From NCBI GenBank assembly GCA_951217055.1, contig OX578278.1:46637574-46701573 (forward strand): 64,000 nucleotides of DNA. Direction: 5' to 3'. The notes beneath the pieces were generated by a model, which saw only the letters and a list, made by a program, of their open reading frames with translations, had not been told where the DNA came from and searched no databases. Positions 47,290-59,748 of this stretch are shown here, piece by piece. Positions within the stretch are counted from its first letter, which is position 1; every line of letters starts with the position of its first letter. Source of the DNA: Gerris lacustris. Lineage: Eukaryota; Arthropoda; Insecta; Hemiptera; Gerridae. The translations under genes were made by a program, and so were the position numbers.

Positions 47290-48164
47290 CAGCATGTCCC
47301 AGGATCGACTTGACGATACGTAAAGTGACCTAAAAATTTCATTTTTCGACAAAAAGTCATTCTTGATCATCCCTCCTGCATGTCTTCAAATGAAGATTTA
47401 TCGCCATTAAAAATTTTGTTCCATGAAACCTGTTCCCAAAAATTACGATTTTTTAAATCGTACAAGAGGAAACTGGTCTAAATTTTAATTTTATGAAAAA
47501 AAGTCATTCGCTATAAAAAGTTATATTTTTCTAAATAAGAAAGAAAATACAAAAAAATAATAATTTGAATTATTTTACCCCCCCCCCCCCCCTACCCGCT
47601 TAAATCCAAAGGAATCTTTCTGAAAATCGTGTTAAATCCACAATTAACTGTGTAATAGACCTATTTTATTAAAAAAAAATTTAAAAAAAAGCAAGAAATT
47701 GAAGTAAATTAATTTTTATTATCCATTACTAAGATATAATTTCTAAAATAATGTTAATTCCAAAAATTTCTATTCAACAAACATTGTTGTAGTCAAAACG
47801 ATTCCTAATTTTTTTTTTATTCAATTTTTCTTTTTATTAAAATAAGGTAAGCGGGGGAGGGGGTGGAGGGGAGGGGGGAGGTGAAATACGATGATTATTT
47901 TTTTTTGTATATTCTTTCTTATTTTGAAAAATAATTTTTATAACGAATGACATTTTTTCATAAAATTAAAATTTAGACCAGTTCCCTCTTGTGCAATTTT
48001 AAAAAATCAAAATTTTTGGAAACAGGTTTCATGGAACAAAATTTTTAATGCGATAAATCTTCATTTGAAGACATGCAGGAGGGATGATCAAGAATGACTT
48101 TTTGTCGAAAAATGAAAGCTTTTGGTCACTTCACGTATCGTCAAGTCGATCCTGGGACGCACTG
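47290..48164. mobile_element. long-TIR element, 875 bp
   Basis: The left end CAGCATGTCCCAGGATCGAC and right end GTCGATCCTGGGACGCACTG open inverted arms of more than 300 bp (47290-47610 and 47845-48164) with high identity. The arms share, for example, aaaaagtcattcttgatcat, tcctgcatgtcttcaaatga and ttttgttccatgaaacctg. A C run (47578-47592) faces a G-rich tract (47853-47881). No coding capacity. No clean target duplication. Confidence 0.85.
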
Positions 48165-48445
48165 TGGTGCATTGGATGGCGCGTTTGCCTGCTATATCAG
48201 GGGTCGGAGATTCGAGACTCATCCAAGTGAGAGATTATTTACAGGTAAATCAACTGCCGGCTTAAGTCAGGATAAAAAAATCTATCACTTAGGCGAGTCT
48301 CGAAAAACAAACTTCATTACATGTAATTAGTTAATTTCACTTCATAACTCTTTCACTTGGACGAGTCTCGAAACACAAACTTCGTTTCATCCTAGCCAAT
48401 TTACTCTACCGCGCGTAAAGAAGTTCCACTTCAAAAATCGTCGCC
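48165..48445 (+). repeat. tRNA-related SINE-like repeat family G, copy 1
   Basis: Begins with a tRNA-like head (tggtgcattggatggcgc; B-box-like AGATTCGAGACTC at 48210). The body contains gacgagtctcgaaacacaaa twice (48293 and 48361) and ends agaagttccacttcaaaaa, shared with 53465-53580. Confidence 0.5.
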
Positions 48446-51400
48446 GTGTGAAATGCTGCCTCGTATTTGATAAAACCTAATAATGTGAAAAAAATCGACT
48501 TGAGTAGGCGACGCGACGTGTGGACATGGTCTAAGGTGTTCAAAAGATTGCGTGAGAATCATATCCTCGAATAAAGCTCAAAGCTTGAACATTGAAAACA
48601 CAAAGACACAAACCCTCTAAATAGATCGTTGAAGTTGTTCACTACACAATCAATTACTGAGTATAAAAGGAAGTGAAAAGTACAGGTGGAGGTGGAATAT
48701 TTACCAAAGAAATTTGGATTAAAAAATTGTATTAGATGTTTCCCGTTACAAAATTTCCCTGTATATAAATGAATATAGGAATTTTATTATACTTTATTAT
48801 TTATTTATTTATTTTTTATCATAATTATATGTTATTTGATAACAAGTTTAGAGGAAAGACTAAGGATACTAAAGCTATTGGAAATCCTGAAAGGAAGAGA
48901 TTATTAAGGAGACATCACCTGCCTTGGAAGCGGCGTAGAAACCTGGATACGAGCCTTTGCACCTTTCAAACCTCACTATAAATATACATATATAAACAAC
49001 ACAGGAAGCTCAGATATCTAGGCCAGATATATATCCTACTTGTCACGGCAAGAACTCTGTCCTGAACATTAATAACACCTTGTAACAGGCCCCCTCGTGC
49101 CAAGAGTTATTTACAATCCATTATACAAAACCAATGACTTTATCGCTCCTCCAGAATCTTTATCGAGTTGGTTTATCTCTAACATGGGCTTTGAATGCAT
49201 AATCTTTGAAAATGTTCGACATCTTTACGACACATATACTTGAAGGGCATTTACATTATATATGAACTTATATCAAAACGAAATAAGCACATTATATTTA
49301 TTATTCATGAATTTTAAGTTGAGAGATCATAAGATCCACTTAAAAAGAAATTTCTTGCAGATGTTTAATTGTTATTCCCCCTAGAATTTTATGGTTTCAA
49401 ATCAATGAATCACCAAGGAATAAGGCAAATATTCACTAAACTAGAATATCAAACAAGATTTTAACGATTTAAAGAATTGAGAAATTCGCTGAGGCATTAT
49501 GTAGGTACATTACAAAAAATGATTAAACCGGTTCCTAACGAATATATAAAGTGAAGCTTTAACTATTGTTTGCCTGACTCGTTATTATAGGTTTACCATT
49601 TTAAAAACAAATACTTATTTTTGTGATGAAATTTAATAGTAAATAACGTGTCTAGTGCGGAAATTAGCATTTTGCATGCGAGTGTGGAGTTTGCACCCGA
49701 TCGACAGCGAGGACAGTAAAACCACACGAGCAAAGCAAAATGCAGTTTTCGCACGAGTTGCGTACCGTACTTTATCTACGATTGTTGGATTATAATAATA
49801 AATACAGAAAAAAAATTTAATAAACTTCCTGTATGTAAGTTCGTATTTCTCTTTTGATAAATAGTTATATAAAAGATAACATTAATTCATTAGTTGTATT
49901 TTGTGCCGAATTAATTATTTCGGGAGGCGTATTATTCTCCTCATTTTCGTCATAATGACATCACTGCCTGTTTTTCAAAAATTACTCATTGTTTTTCACT
50001 AAAAACTCGATATAAACAGTTACTTTAATTAAACAAACAGCAAATTTGTTTTGTTAAATGAAAACAAACTCGCTAATCGTGCATTAAGGTGAAAAATTCT
50101 TAATTTTTACCGCACTAGGGCGGAAAAAAAGAGGAATTATGAAACGCGCATGCGCAATGAATACAAGTAGGTACGTAAAGATTCACTTTCTACGCATCTA
50201 AACAGAGATACAATGTTTATATTTCGTATCCATCGTTGATAAAATTATTTTTCTTCTTATTTTGACTTGAATAATACAGCACGGAAAATAAATTTTTAAA
50301 TGCTAGTCAGCTTTAAAATCATTTTAATTTTGAATATAAACAGCGCATTGTATTCGTACCTGTAGGAAGCAAAGAAAGTTATTATCTGTTATAAGGCGAA
50401 TTCTTATAGTGTTCGAAAATGTGAGCCATACGGGATTGCAATATTTCCCCCTTTAAATAATAAAGAATATTTAATTGGCGACTATTATTTTTAAAGTTAC
50501 TATATATTCTACTACTAATGACTAAAAATTAGTGTTACTTGATTTATAGCCGGATCTTTGGCACGAGTCATCATCGATAAGGTAAAAAAAATTAAATAAA
50601 TAATAAAAAAGTCTATAGTATGTTATAAAAGTACAAAAAAAAAATAAAATAAAATAAAAAAAAGCTAGATATTTGTAATAAAAAAAAGTTTAATAAGAAA
50701 AGAGGGGTTGTGTGCACGTGCCATGTGGGGAGCGGGCCACCACAGAGACTAAGCTCTCAAAGAACCCTTATTGCTAAGGTAAAGAGGCTGCACTTAAGGC
50801 TGAGGTACCACAACTAAGGGTTCTTTTACAATATATAGTATATTATAGGGCCTTAAACCCCAAAAAACAACTTTAAAAAACCACCCTAATCCTGACACGA
50901 AAACTATGAACCTTTTGTAAAAGCAATCCACTTCTAAGGGACAGGTGGTTCTAATAAGAAGGTAACTTGAGTTCATTCACCGAAGGAACCCTTCGTTCCT
51001 ATAAAAAATTGATACCTTACACCCTTATCTGTCTAACTTATAAGAGTAAAAATCGTCCCTTAATCTAAACTTGAAAATTAGCATTTTAAAAAATTCCGGT
51101 AATTTCCTCTTCCGGTTTAAAGGTAAAGTTACCTGCATTGAAATAAAAAACGAGTTCATAAAAAAATCTTCCAATTCATGCGTACTACACCTTAACATTC
51201 GATAAATACAGGGCTCTACATCACCTATATAGATAACTTTCCTAGGTTCGACGAAGAACCTTGTACAAAACTTTTGACCGAGAGGAGACGGGTTGGGTGA
51301 AACCCAGACCTCAAGAAAAGTCAATAGTATAAGAGGGCAATTCATGCCATCCACTTCTAGCCAAGGCAGAATATTAATAATATTCATTTACTTGAAAAAT

Positions 51401-52642
51401 AGTCCCTTTAATACTTTCCTGAATATTAACTTCGGACACAAAACATCAGATAAGATAAACTAGAGAGACACTTATTGTATTGGCTAGGACCAGGGAAACA
51501 ATGCTAGTGTAGGTATAGTCTTATGACATCACAAGAGCAAAATAAGAACAAATTTCGAACGAGACTATAATGAACATTAAATTCACCTCGTCCTCGATTT
51601 TATTACTCCCAGGTAAATCCTGCTGTCAATACTGATAGTTAACCTGGGTATTCGGTATTTGCCAGTTTCTCTTTACATACATCTTATATACAATTGCACT
51701 CTAAACAAGATCTGGTTCTGGAGTATTTCCTCTTCTCACAGGTAAATCTGTATTCAACCGTACAATAGGCTGTAGTTTCCAACAAAACGAATAAGAGTGA
51801 GGAGACAAGAAGGGTGTAAATATTGCCGATTTAACGTCAATAGGCAATTTTTTAGTTTATAAGCCATGTATCAACAAATTATTATTATAGAGTGTGAAAA
51901 TCAATTAAAGCAAATTGGGATTTAAGACAGCGCCTGGTGATACTTTCCAACACCTGCCTAAACTTTTGCTTCCGAATACCCCGAGCCTCCTAATCATAAG
52001 AGATTTGAGGCCCCCGCCTAAATCATTTCCTAAAGAGCACCGAAGCTCGGTATCCGGTAAAACTCTCCCGGATTGTATATTCGAAAAGGAATTAACTGCT
52101 TAGCTTTGATAAGAGCAGCTGTTCCGACGCTGTTCCACCTGCCTTTAAACCCAAACAACTCAAAATGATATTATGTAAAAGATTATTTACCTAATCACAC
52201 TTTTTAAGAACGGGATCTCGGTTCTTCATGAGCCGCTCCCCTGCTAGTTAAGGAAAAATGCCTGAGAGAAATGTCTCTTAAACTCTAGTTTTAGCTAGAA
52301 TAAAAAACTTGAGTTTAATACATTGGAAACAAATTTTAATCGATCTTATTCTACAATTCGAATTTTATTCTACAAATTGCATGAATATAAAAAAATAAAA
52401 ATGAAAGAACGCTAGCGTCTGCTCGTCAAAATTTAAGTTTAAATTAATATTGATACATATACTGGACCCTTGACTGTACCATTATCTTTTTATCCGTCAT
52501 TTTGGTAATTTCAATTTAATAATGTGTTGCTTTATGTTCTAAAAAATAATGAAAAATAAATTATTAAAAATAGAGGAAACTTTTATTATATAAAACCGCT
52601 TTCTGTTCTGCGTCTGCAAGTACATTTGACACGTAATTTTAT
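48446..52642. other. long stretch without recognised gene
   Basis: Mostly apparently unique AT-rich DNA. The two longest frames (51025-51387 and 50794-50976, minus strand) match nothing I know and are within what chance gives. Short hairpins occur, such as gaaggaacccttcgttcct at 50983-51001. No splice-framed exon chain was found. Confidence 0.4.
49653..50117. repeat. possible TIR element
   Basis: CTAGTGCGGAAATTA at 49652 and TTTTTACCGCACTAG ending at 50117 are roughly inverted. The interior shows aaattagcattttgc / gcaaaatgcagtttt near the left end. No target duplication seen. Confidence 0.3.
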
Positions 52643-52703
52643 GTTATATGCAGTAGCGCAAAAAGCGCCCCCTTGCTTTTTTGAGTAGGGGGTACCTGCT
52701 CCT

Positions 52704-52729
52704 GGGGGGGGGGGGGGGGGGGGGGGGGG
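52704..52729. repeat. 26-nt G homopolymer
   Basis: The longest G/C homopolymer in the window, just inside a hAT-like left terminus. Confidence 0.95.
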
Positions 52730-53084
52730 CGAAAAATCAGTAACCTATGATAAAAATATATTTATAAGTCTCTCTGTGGTCTGAATTATTCTTAAGAAAC
52801 AATTATTTTTGGAGTAGCGCAAATAAGTGTAATAACGACATACACATAACTCAGTTCTTTGTTACTAGTTTTATTTTTTTTTTTCAAATGTTATCGTTAT
52901 ACTTGGTGATTATTAGTTGTACTTTCTTCTTCTAAGTTTTTACTTTCTCATTTATGTATTATATACAGGGTGAATCTATTTCAGATCACAATATTAAGGG
53001 GGGGGGGCCTTTAATATTATATATACACAATAATTGTGTGTATCTACACTACAGTTTATTTGGAGCAAAAACATTTATACAAGC

Positions 53085-53345
53085 TCACATGTTCAGAAAA
53101 ATCATACTAAATAATATGATCGAGTAATGAATTTTAGCTCAAAATTTATGGTCGTGACCCCCCAAAAAACTCTGAAAAAAGGTGAAAACAAATTATTTCT
53201 CGAAAACGGTCCCGATGATTTTGAATAAATAAAAAATATGTGTGAGGCTCTCACGCATTAGAAGTGAAACTTAAGTTCTAGAATGCATTGCTCTCTTTCA
53301 TTTTTTGACGAATTTATTATTTCAGTATTAAGAAATGGTTATGGG
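53085..53345 (-). repeat. dispersed repeat family F, copy 3 (inverted)
   Basis: Reverse complement of the family core: atgttcagaaaaatcata, gaattttagctcaaa, tttctcgaaaacggt and attctagaat, in the order expected for the minus strand. Confidence 0.6.
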
Positions 53346-53464
53346 AAATTTAAATGAAAAAAAAAATATTGCTACGCTAAGGCAACCACATTTATTCCAA
53401 TAACAATAAATGTTTGTTTTGGTTTGCTGGTCTTTAAATAGATATAATTCAATTAATCTGTAAA

Positions 53465-53580
53465 AATGTTAGACTTGGACGAGTCTCGAATCACAAACTT
53501 CGTTACACGATTTCACGACATGAAAACATTCACTCTACCGCCGCCAAAGAAGTTTCACTTCAAAAACTAATAAAATGTAG
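53465..53580 (+). repeat. family G fragment, copy 2
   Basis: Shares cttggacgagtctcgaa.ca, caaacttcgtta, actctaccgc and aaagaagtttcacttcaaaaa with 48350-48445. Confidence 0.6.
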
Positions 53581-54143
53581 TCCACTTAAATAAGAATCTA
53601 TAGTTATAAGTCTATAGTTTTTTCTGAGAAACATTTAGTTTTCGAGATATTTATAAAAATAAATATGATATTTTTGAAAATCTAAAATATATATTTAACA
53701 TATTTATTTTTAAACAAAATTAATTAAGAGATATTATAGGATTTGAATACAGAATCTGTATACATAATATGAGAAAGTTAGTATGTAATGAAAATTCAAT
53801 ATTAGGCAGGTAGGGATTCTATGGCAAAAAAAAAAAAAAATCGTCAAGTGGTATACAGGGCAAAAAAGTTTATGATTCTATGTCTACTATATATTATTAT
53901 AACTTAAATTAAATGTTTTAATAAACAAAACGCAATATTGAGTTTATTAAACATATTAGTTTATTGTCCCCACTCCATCTGTCCCCGAAGACCGGGCGAG
54001 AGGGCAGGGTTGAATTTTGTAAGTTATAGGGGCGCATTCTCTAAAGTTGCGGACGGGGGGCGCCGGATTCCTTAGTTACGCCACTGGTTATAAGACATTT
54101 GAGTTCATGATTCTGCGTTATGTTGATATTACGGCTTCAGGCA

Positions 54144-54376
54144 CTTCTTTAGATTGTTACTCCCCTTATTAAAAAAATAGAGGGGAGTAGCAATCTAAAG
54201 AAGGAGTAGGGAATGTTCTTCTTTAGACTGTTACTCCTCTTATAAAACAGAAGAGTGATATTCCTTTGTCCAAAAGTACATTGGACTAAACATCCCTTTT
54301 TCTTTATAGTTATTTAGTCAAATTCATTTATATTCTAAAACAAAATAGGGGAGTAATGAGTAACAATCTAAAGAAG
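54144..54376. mobile_element. MITE family with TTCTTTAGATTGTTACTCC ends, copy 2
   Basis: Inverted ends cttctttagattgttactcc and gagtaacaatctaaagaag, plus two internal copies of the same motif forming nested hairpins. Counterpart of 45967-46179. Confidence 0.8.
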
Positions 54377-54507
54377 AATCCTATAAGTGAATGGTGAAAG
54401 AAATGTTTACTTTTCCTTTATTCCGCTTAATTAATTTAATGAATTGAACTCCACAGCGAAATAGCATATTTTACATTTTGAAGTTAATAAATCATATTCC
54501 GTAGGCA

Positions 54508-54740
54508 GGGTGTCTCAAAAAGACCGGAACCCCTACAGTGTGAGCGTTATGAGTTTTGACAGCGCAGGAAAATCCGAAAAATTAATGTGGAGAGCCAATG
54601 AGAAGTCAGGATTTTGAATTCTAGAAGGTTGGGCCAACTAGGCAAACAAAAATGTCACTGGCCCCACCCCTCCCACACGCCTAGTGGCTTTATTTTTTTC
54701 CTCATTTAGGTTGGTCAATCTGAATGTCAAAAGTCACAAC
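54508..54740 (+). repeat. dispersed repeat family H, copy 2
   Basis: Starts CAGGGTGTCTCAAAAAGACCGG, a mariner-like terminus, then continues with the blocks shared with 33665-33870. Confidence 0.55.
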
Positions 54741-55642
54741 TCGTAACGCGCATATTGTAGATAAGTTGGCAGGATCACAGTGAAAAATGTTAAATACAAA
54801 AGTTGCCAGAATTGAGGAGGCGGACTTTACCACGACCGTGAAATTTTCTTTTAGGTCAAACTTGGGTTCCACATCTTTTCAGGTCAACATCTTTTCCAAA
54901 AAACTTTTTTTTATGGAATTTGATTTATCACAAATAAACAATTTTTATTATTATCCTTTTTCAGAAAAAATAATTAATTACTGAGATATTTAAGTTAAAA
55001 AAATTTGGATCCAGCAAACTTCTAAAAGAATATCTTAAGAAGTAAGAGAAAAATGTATTTATTTTTCAAAAGTAATTCAAATCAGTGAGAAAAAATATGG
55101 GTTCTTGATGTAATTAACCCTAGAATACTACCATTAAATATTAGTATGTTGTTACTACCGATACGTCACTGTGACTATCATTGGATCTGTTTTTAATTAA
55201 ACTACTTTTTAGTCTCAAAATATAGTGTTACTTAAAAATTCAGTGTCAGTTTGGTTTATAATAAATAAATAGGCGATTCATTAACATTTTTTAAAAAAAG
55301 TAGGTACACATTTGTATAATGTAAAGAAGAGGAACACAATTTTCTACCAGGTAACATCTATTCTCAGTAATGATTGCATCTGTTTCAGTCAAATTTCTTA
55401 CAACTAAGCGTTAAAAAATAATTATTATAAAAAATACTAAATAGGGTGGGCATACAGGGACGTTGGGAACTATTCGAATTAGTGGGGCGACTGGCAGCCA
55501 TTTTTATCAGTGCAATATGTCACTTTGACGCAGTAGTGTTCAAGGGTTATAAAAATTGACACACAAACTGCAAATGAAAGTTCACCTGAATAATTATTTA
55601 AATGCATTAGCTCCCTAAAATATATATATATATTTTTTTTTT
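54741..55642. other. no recognised feature
   Basis: AT-rich sequence. Nothing identified. Confidence 0.5.
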
Positions 55643-55890
55643 CAGTAAAACATTGATTATCTGAACGTTAGTTATCTGAACTGGCTTCATGGAAAAATCA
55701 AAAGCCACCGCTTAATTAATTCTTAAAAGAGCATTGTTAGCTCTATAATTATATTTTTTCACTATATATTTTAGATAAATAAACAAAGATGCTTTTTGTA
55801 CATACATGACTGATTAGTGTACATCTTTCATTTGAGATGATTTATCGAACACCCTACTCAACATTAGTTTGGATAATTGACGCTCTACTG
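55643..55890. mobile_element. pogo/Tigger-like MITE
   Basis: The left CAGTAAAACATTGATTATCTG and right GGATAATTGACGCTCTACTG are inverted with several mismatches, in the CAGT…TTATC style of pogo-like ends. TA follows the right end (55891). The left flank has lost the TA. No coding. Confidence 0.6.
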
Positions 55891-55913
55891 TAATTAGTAT
55901 TAAGCCTGTGTAA

Positions 55914-56206
55914 GGCCGGTCCATTTGAAGCGACTACTCTCAACTAAGTGTCTTGAATCAGGTGACTATGTGTCTAATAGTTCACGTCTGTGTGCCAGAG
56001 TTGTTGAGTATATACTAAGTAAGTGTAACAAGCTAGACCATAAACTAGATATCCACTAGCGACTAATCCCATTTTAGTGGAAACAGAAGCTTGTCTCCCA
56101 TAATAGTGTGAAGTCACCTACTTAAGGGTCGCTTGCAAAGGTTGAGGTTTCATCGTACTCTATTGGTACACAGTCTCCTATAGTCGCTTCTAGTGGACGA
56201 CCGGCC
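55914..56206. mobile_element. PIF/Harbinger-like MITE, 293 bp
   Basis: Inverted ends GGCCGGTCCATTTGAAGCGACT and AGTCGCTTCTAGTGGACGACCGGCC are flanked by TAA on both sides (55911-55913 and 56207-56209). Further short inverted blocks lie inside. Confidence 0.85.
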
Positions 56207-56209
56207 TAA

Positions 56210-57004
56210 TGAATAGCATAATAACATTAGAAAAAATCTCTTTGGATTATCCAATATAGATTACTCAAGAACCATTAATCAGATTCAGCTAGCATGGGAA
56301 GTGCAATCTAGCGTTATCTATGAACCAGTGTTACCACAACAGACAATTTAACAGCAATAATTTGAAAACAACTTATTGGATTATAATGAAATTTGAATTA
56401 ATCAACTCAAATTGTAGAAAATATGAGTATTGACAGATGCATGCATTAAGTAGTGTTGACAATACACAATATATTTTCTTAATCTTTGAATTAAGTAAAG
56501 ATGCAAAGAGGGGACACACTATGTTCTTCCTTTAAGTTGTAAAATTTGAGTCTCAATTTTTATGTAGAGAAACATGACCCTAGAGCAATGCATACTTAAA
56601 GTTTTTGGTGGTGATACTAAACATGAAAACGTCAAAAATGTAACAAGGAGAATCGTGCATATTATATCATTAACACAATCAAAAGCTACGCAGATTGACA
56701 AAAAGTACTCATCACTCTTATATAGTTCCTTAAACAAATAGTACTAAACAAACTAGCCTTAGTGAAAAAATAAGAAAATATATTAATTAAATTATTTGAA
56801 AATTCTCCTATTTATCTTAGGATTTTATTTTTTTTTAAAAATTTGTTTGACAAACTCAAATAAAACTGTCTCTTATAAATAATGATACTGCGAATTTAAA
56901 TCCCATAAAATCTAGTTTATCAATAATATTTAAAAAGTGATCAACAGGTACACATTTCATATTCAAATAAAAAAATAAATCAAATTTATTACCATCAATG
57001 TCTC
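56210..57004. other. no recognised feature
   Basis: AT-rich sequence. Nothing identified. Confidence 0.5.
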
Positions 57005-57240
57005 AAATATTAGATTTTACCCTGGAAAACACTAAAATTCTCGATTTCATCTCGAGGTATTATTTTTCTTAACATTTATGGCAAAATCTGCTTATTAGTT
57101 TAGGCTTCATGTGTTTACACAAACTACAGGTGGAAAAAATAGTTGTTTTTTAAAAATAACTTTTTTGGACTCAGGGGTTGAATAAATCCATCAAAATCTA
57201 TTTTCACACCAACACAATACTTTCTTTCTATATATACATC
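57005..57240 (+). repeat. dispersed repeat family F, copy 4 (old)
   Basis: Degenerate version keeping attctcgatttc, gtat.atttttct.aaca, agtttaggct, cttttttggactcagggg, aatccatcaaaatct and caatactttct in order. Confidence 0.6.
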
Positions 57241-57970
57241 ATTTATTGAGAACACAAAAAAATTATAAATACGTAATTAGTTTTTGTTATATATTTATCT
57301 ATTAAAATATAATATAAATAATCCCAAAATATACAATATATTAAAGAAAATTCTATTTATAAAATTATAGGGAATTTATATTCCCTTAACATATAAATAT
57401 ATGACTTCAATTAATTATACAAAGAAACTAAACTTAAAAAAAGAACAAATTGTTGAAAAGGAGACAATTTTATAAAATATAAAAAAAATTATATTCCGAG
57501 AAAAATAAGTATGTTTATTTATAAGTAAGTACCTTAAAAAAAATTATTAGTCTCAAAAAAGTATCTTCATAAATAAGTTAAAAACAAAAAAAAAAAAAAA
57601 AAAAAAAAAACTGTAGTCACTAATTGCTAATAAAAATATAAGTATGTATAATGTATATCATATTGTCATTGCAATATAATGATCATATCAACTTGTTTTG
57701 GTCCTTTATCACTAATTTTATCAATAGATGATTATTATAATATTGAAAAATGTAAATGTATGTTACTTTTTATAACTCAATAAAAATGTGAAGGAAGGAA
57801 AGGTGATTGGAATAAACACTATTTTAATTATCTGAAGGCCATATCACAACTGGATCCCTTTTCTATTGTCAGGTGTTATTTTGATACAGCTTATGATTGC
57901 ACAGAAGTAAAGTTAAACAAGCAAAATCGATTAGATAAAAAAATAAAGGAAAAAAAATTTAAAATAAATA
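57241..57970. other. no recognised feature
   Basis: Very AT-rich; contains a run of about 25 A (57586-57610). Nothing identified. Confidence 0.5.
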
Positions 57971-58184
57971 ATAGAACATTTTTATGCACACTTGCTTAAT
58001 TACTCAGGTCATCAGAACCAAATTGGTTGGATCTGGTTTGCATTGAACATAAGCTATTGTGGTTTTAGACCAATTTGCTTTTTTAATTTTATTCACCAGT
58101 AAGCTCCACAAATTGTCAGTAGATCCAACCAATTTGGTTCTGATGACCAGAGTGGTTAAGCAGGCCTCCATAAAAATGTTCTAT
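57971..58184. mobile_element. hairpin MITE, 214 bp
   Basis: Arms of about 75 bp are inverted: atagaacatttttatg…caggtcatcagaacc and its complement ending aaaaatgttctat. The centre is about 65 bp. No clear target duplication. Confidence 0.8.
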
Positions 58185-59042
58185 TGTTGTTTCTTTTTGG
58201 CATAAAATTCAAGAATCGTCAGATCATTTACCATATAAATTGATAATTTTAAATTAAAAGATTATTGTCATCCTGCTCCAATGACAAAAAAAGTTTGCTA
58301 AACCATTGCAAACAAGTTAAAATATGAAGCTTTAAAGGTTTAGGAAAGAAAACATTAGGATTGATAAGAATTTAAAAACAGGTATGCTTTTTTGGTAAAA
58401 TATAATTGAGAAGAAATAAAAGCCAAAACAGTTTTAAATCTATAAAGTGATTACTAATGGTAATAAAGCGTCTGCGAACAAGTTAAGACCACTGCGCAAT
58501 GACTATCACACAATGTATACAGAAAAAAAAATTAGTTCTAACCCACACACCCTTTTGTGTTTTAAGATACCATAAGAGAGAGAAAGAGAGAAAAAAATGT
58601 TCCTCTGAATGATCACATTGCTCATGTTAAGCTTGGAAAGCAAAATAAGAAGAAAGATGTTTTAAATTAAAAACAAAACTTAATTGAAGAAATAGGAGAA
58701 TTGTTTTATGAACCAGAAGCTAACAGAGAAGCAATAAAATGTCCCTTTAAAAAAAAATAAATAAGCAGTACACTCTGTCTGTAAAAAAATATGGTTTTAG
58801 CTGAATCTGAGGCTGTCGATCTCAGGACGCTACACTTAATTATTGAAACAAATATTTATTTAGGATCTTTTAGTGTGACTAAAAAATTAACAGTTTTTTA
58901 AAATTATTTGGTAACAAGTGAAACCATGAACGTGGGTAATGTCATCCAAGATTTACAGAACAGAAAGCTCTTTTTTCATTTCATTTAGTCTGCATTATAG
59001 TAAACTTATTATGACTATTTTTCTTTAAATAAAGTCATTTTT
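58185..59042. other. no recognised feature (downstream of PCED1-like gene)
   Basis: AT-rich sequence past the probable polyadenylation site of the minus-strand gene. Nothing identified. Confidence 0.5.
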
Positions 59043-59048
59043 TTTATT
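59043..59048 (-). promoter_or_regulatory. probable polyadenylation signal
   Basis: AATAAA on the minus strand, about 210 bp after the stop codon of the PCED1-like gene. It is the nearest consensus signal in that direction that I noticed. Confidence 0.45.
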
Positions 59049-59260
59049 AATATACTCAAGAAAGGAATTTAAAAATAATGAAACAGCATTATGCTCTAAC
59101 TACACCAGTAAATGAGATAGCTAAAGTCACCTTGAGTGGCTGTCCTTATAAGGCTCTTATTTAACCACAAACTGTCTTGTGTTGTAACTAGCCTAAAAAT
59201 TGTTAACTTATTTAAATAGTAAGGAATCATTCATGTTTTATATTAAGGGTAATGGGCATA

Positions 59261-59748
59261 TTAGCTGAAAAACATCTTAATAAAAGCATTTGCTTTAGCT
59301 TTGCCACAATTGTTAAGATTAATAGGTGAATGATTTTTTTGTCTGTTAGATTTATTAGCTCTGCGTTTTCGCTGAAGTCTTTTAAGTTGCGATTTAGACC
59401 GATTTGGTTGAGGCTGCTTTTGACTTTGGCTGGTTTGAGGAGTTGGCTGAGCCTGATTATCCTTAGGCTCAACAGATTTATTTTTCTTATTTGATTTCTT
59501 TCGATTAGATTTAAATTGTTGGTGCTTCTGCTGGGGCGAATTAAAGTAGTTGGTCTGTTGTTCTAGAGCATAAAGGGTAGGTTGCCAAGGTTCCGGGGGT
59601 GGGACAAGGCCTGGGAGTGAGGCAGGTTCACGCATGATACACCCTGCAGCTCTCACTGCATCTTGATTTAGACTAAATGTTTGTTTAGGAAATGAAACTC
59701 GGAAGTCAGGAGAACTGTTATTATTTGTAAGGTAATAATTGGACCAAC
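59261..59748 (-). CDS. PCED1: PCED1-like terminal exon with basic, Gln-rich tail
   Basis: 488 bp after attttatttttag. It continues in phase as (G)WSNYYLTNNNSSPDFRVSF, then SLPGLVPPPEPWQPTLYALE, and ends with a Lys/Arg/Gln/Ser/Pro-rich stretch (SNRKKSNKKNKS, QLKRLQRKRRANKSNRQK) before TGA-type termination at 59261-59263. Low complexity and high charge suggest a disordered tail, possibly with nuclear-localisation or RNA-binding character (inference). The exon has no internal stop across 162 codons and distinctly higher G+C than its flanks. Confidence 0.82.

Larger units (their letters stand above)
52651..54086. mobile_element. hAT-like element, 1.44 kb
   Basis: The left terminus CAGTAGCGCAAAAAGCG and right terminus …TTAGTTACGCCACTG are imperfectly inverted. 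The flanking 8-mers are GTTATATG and GTTATAAG (seven of eight equal). A 26-nt G run (52704-52729) lies inside the left end. The interior is made of other repeats (families F and G). Confidence 0.65.

Noticed and set aside
51025..51387. 120-codon minus-strand frame, with a 60-codon frame following at 50794-50976
   Set aside because: No recognisable motif, no splice or promoter context, and in 128 kb of AT-rich strands about one frame of this length is expected by chance.
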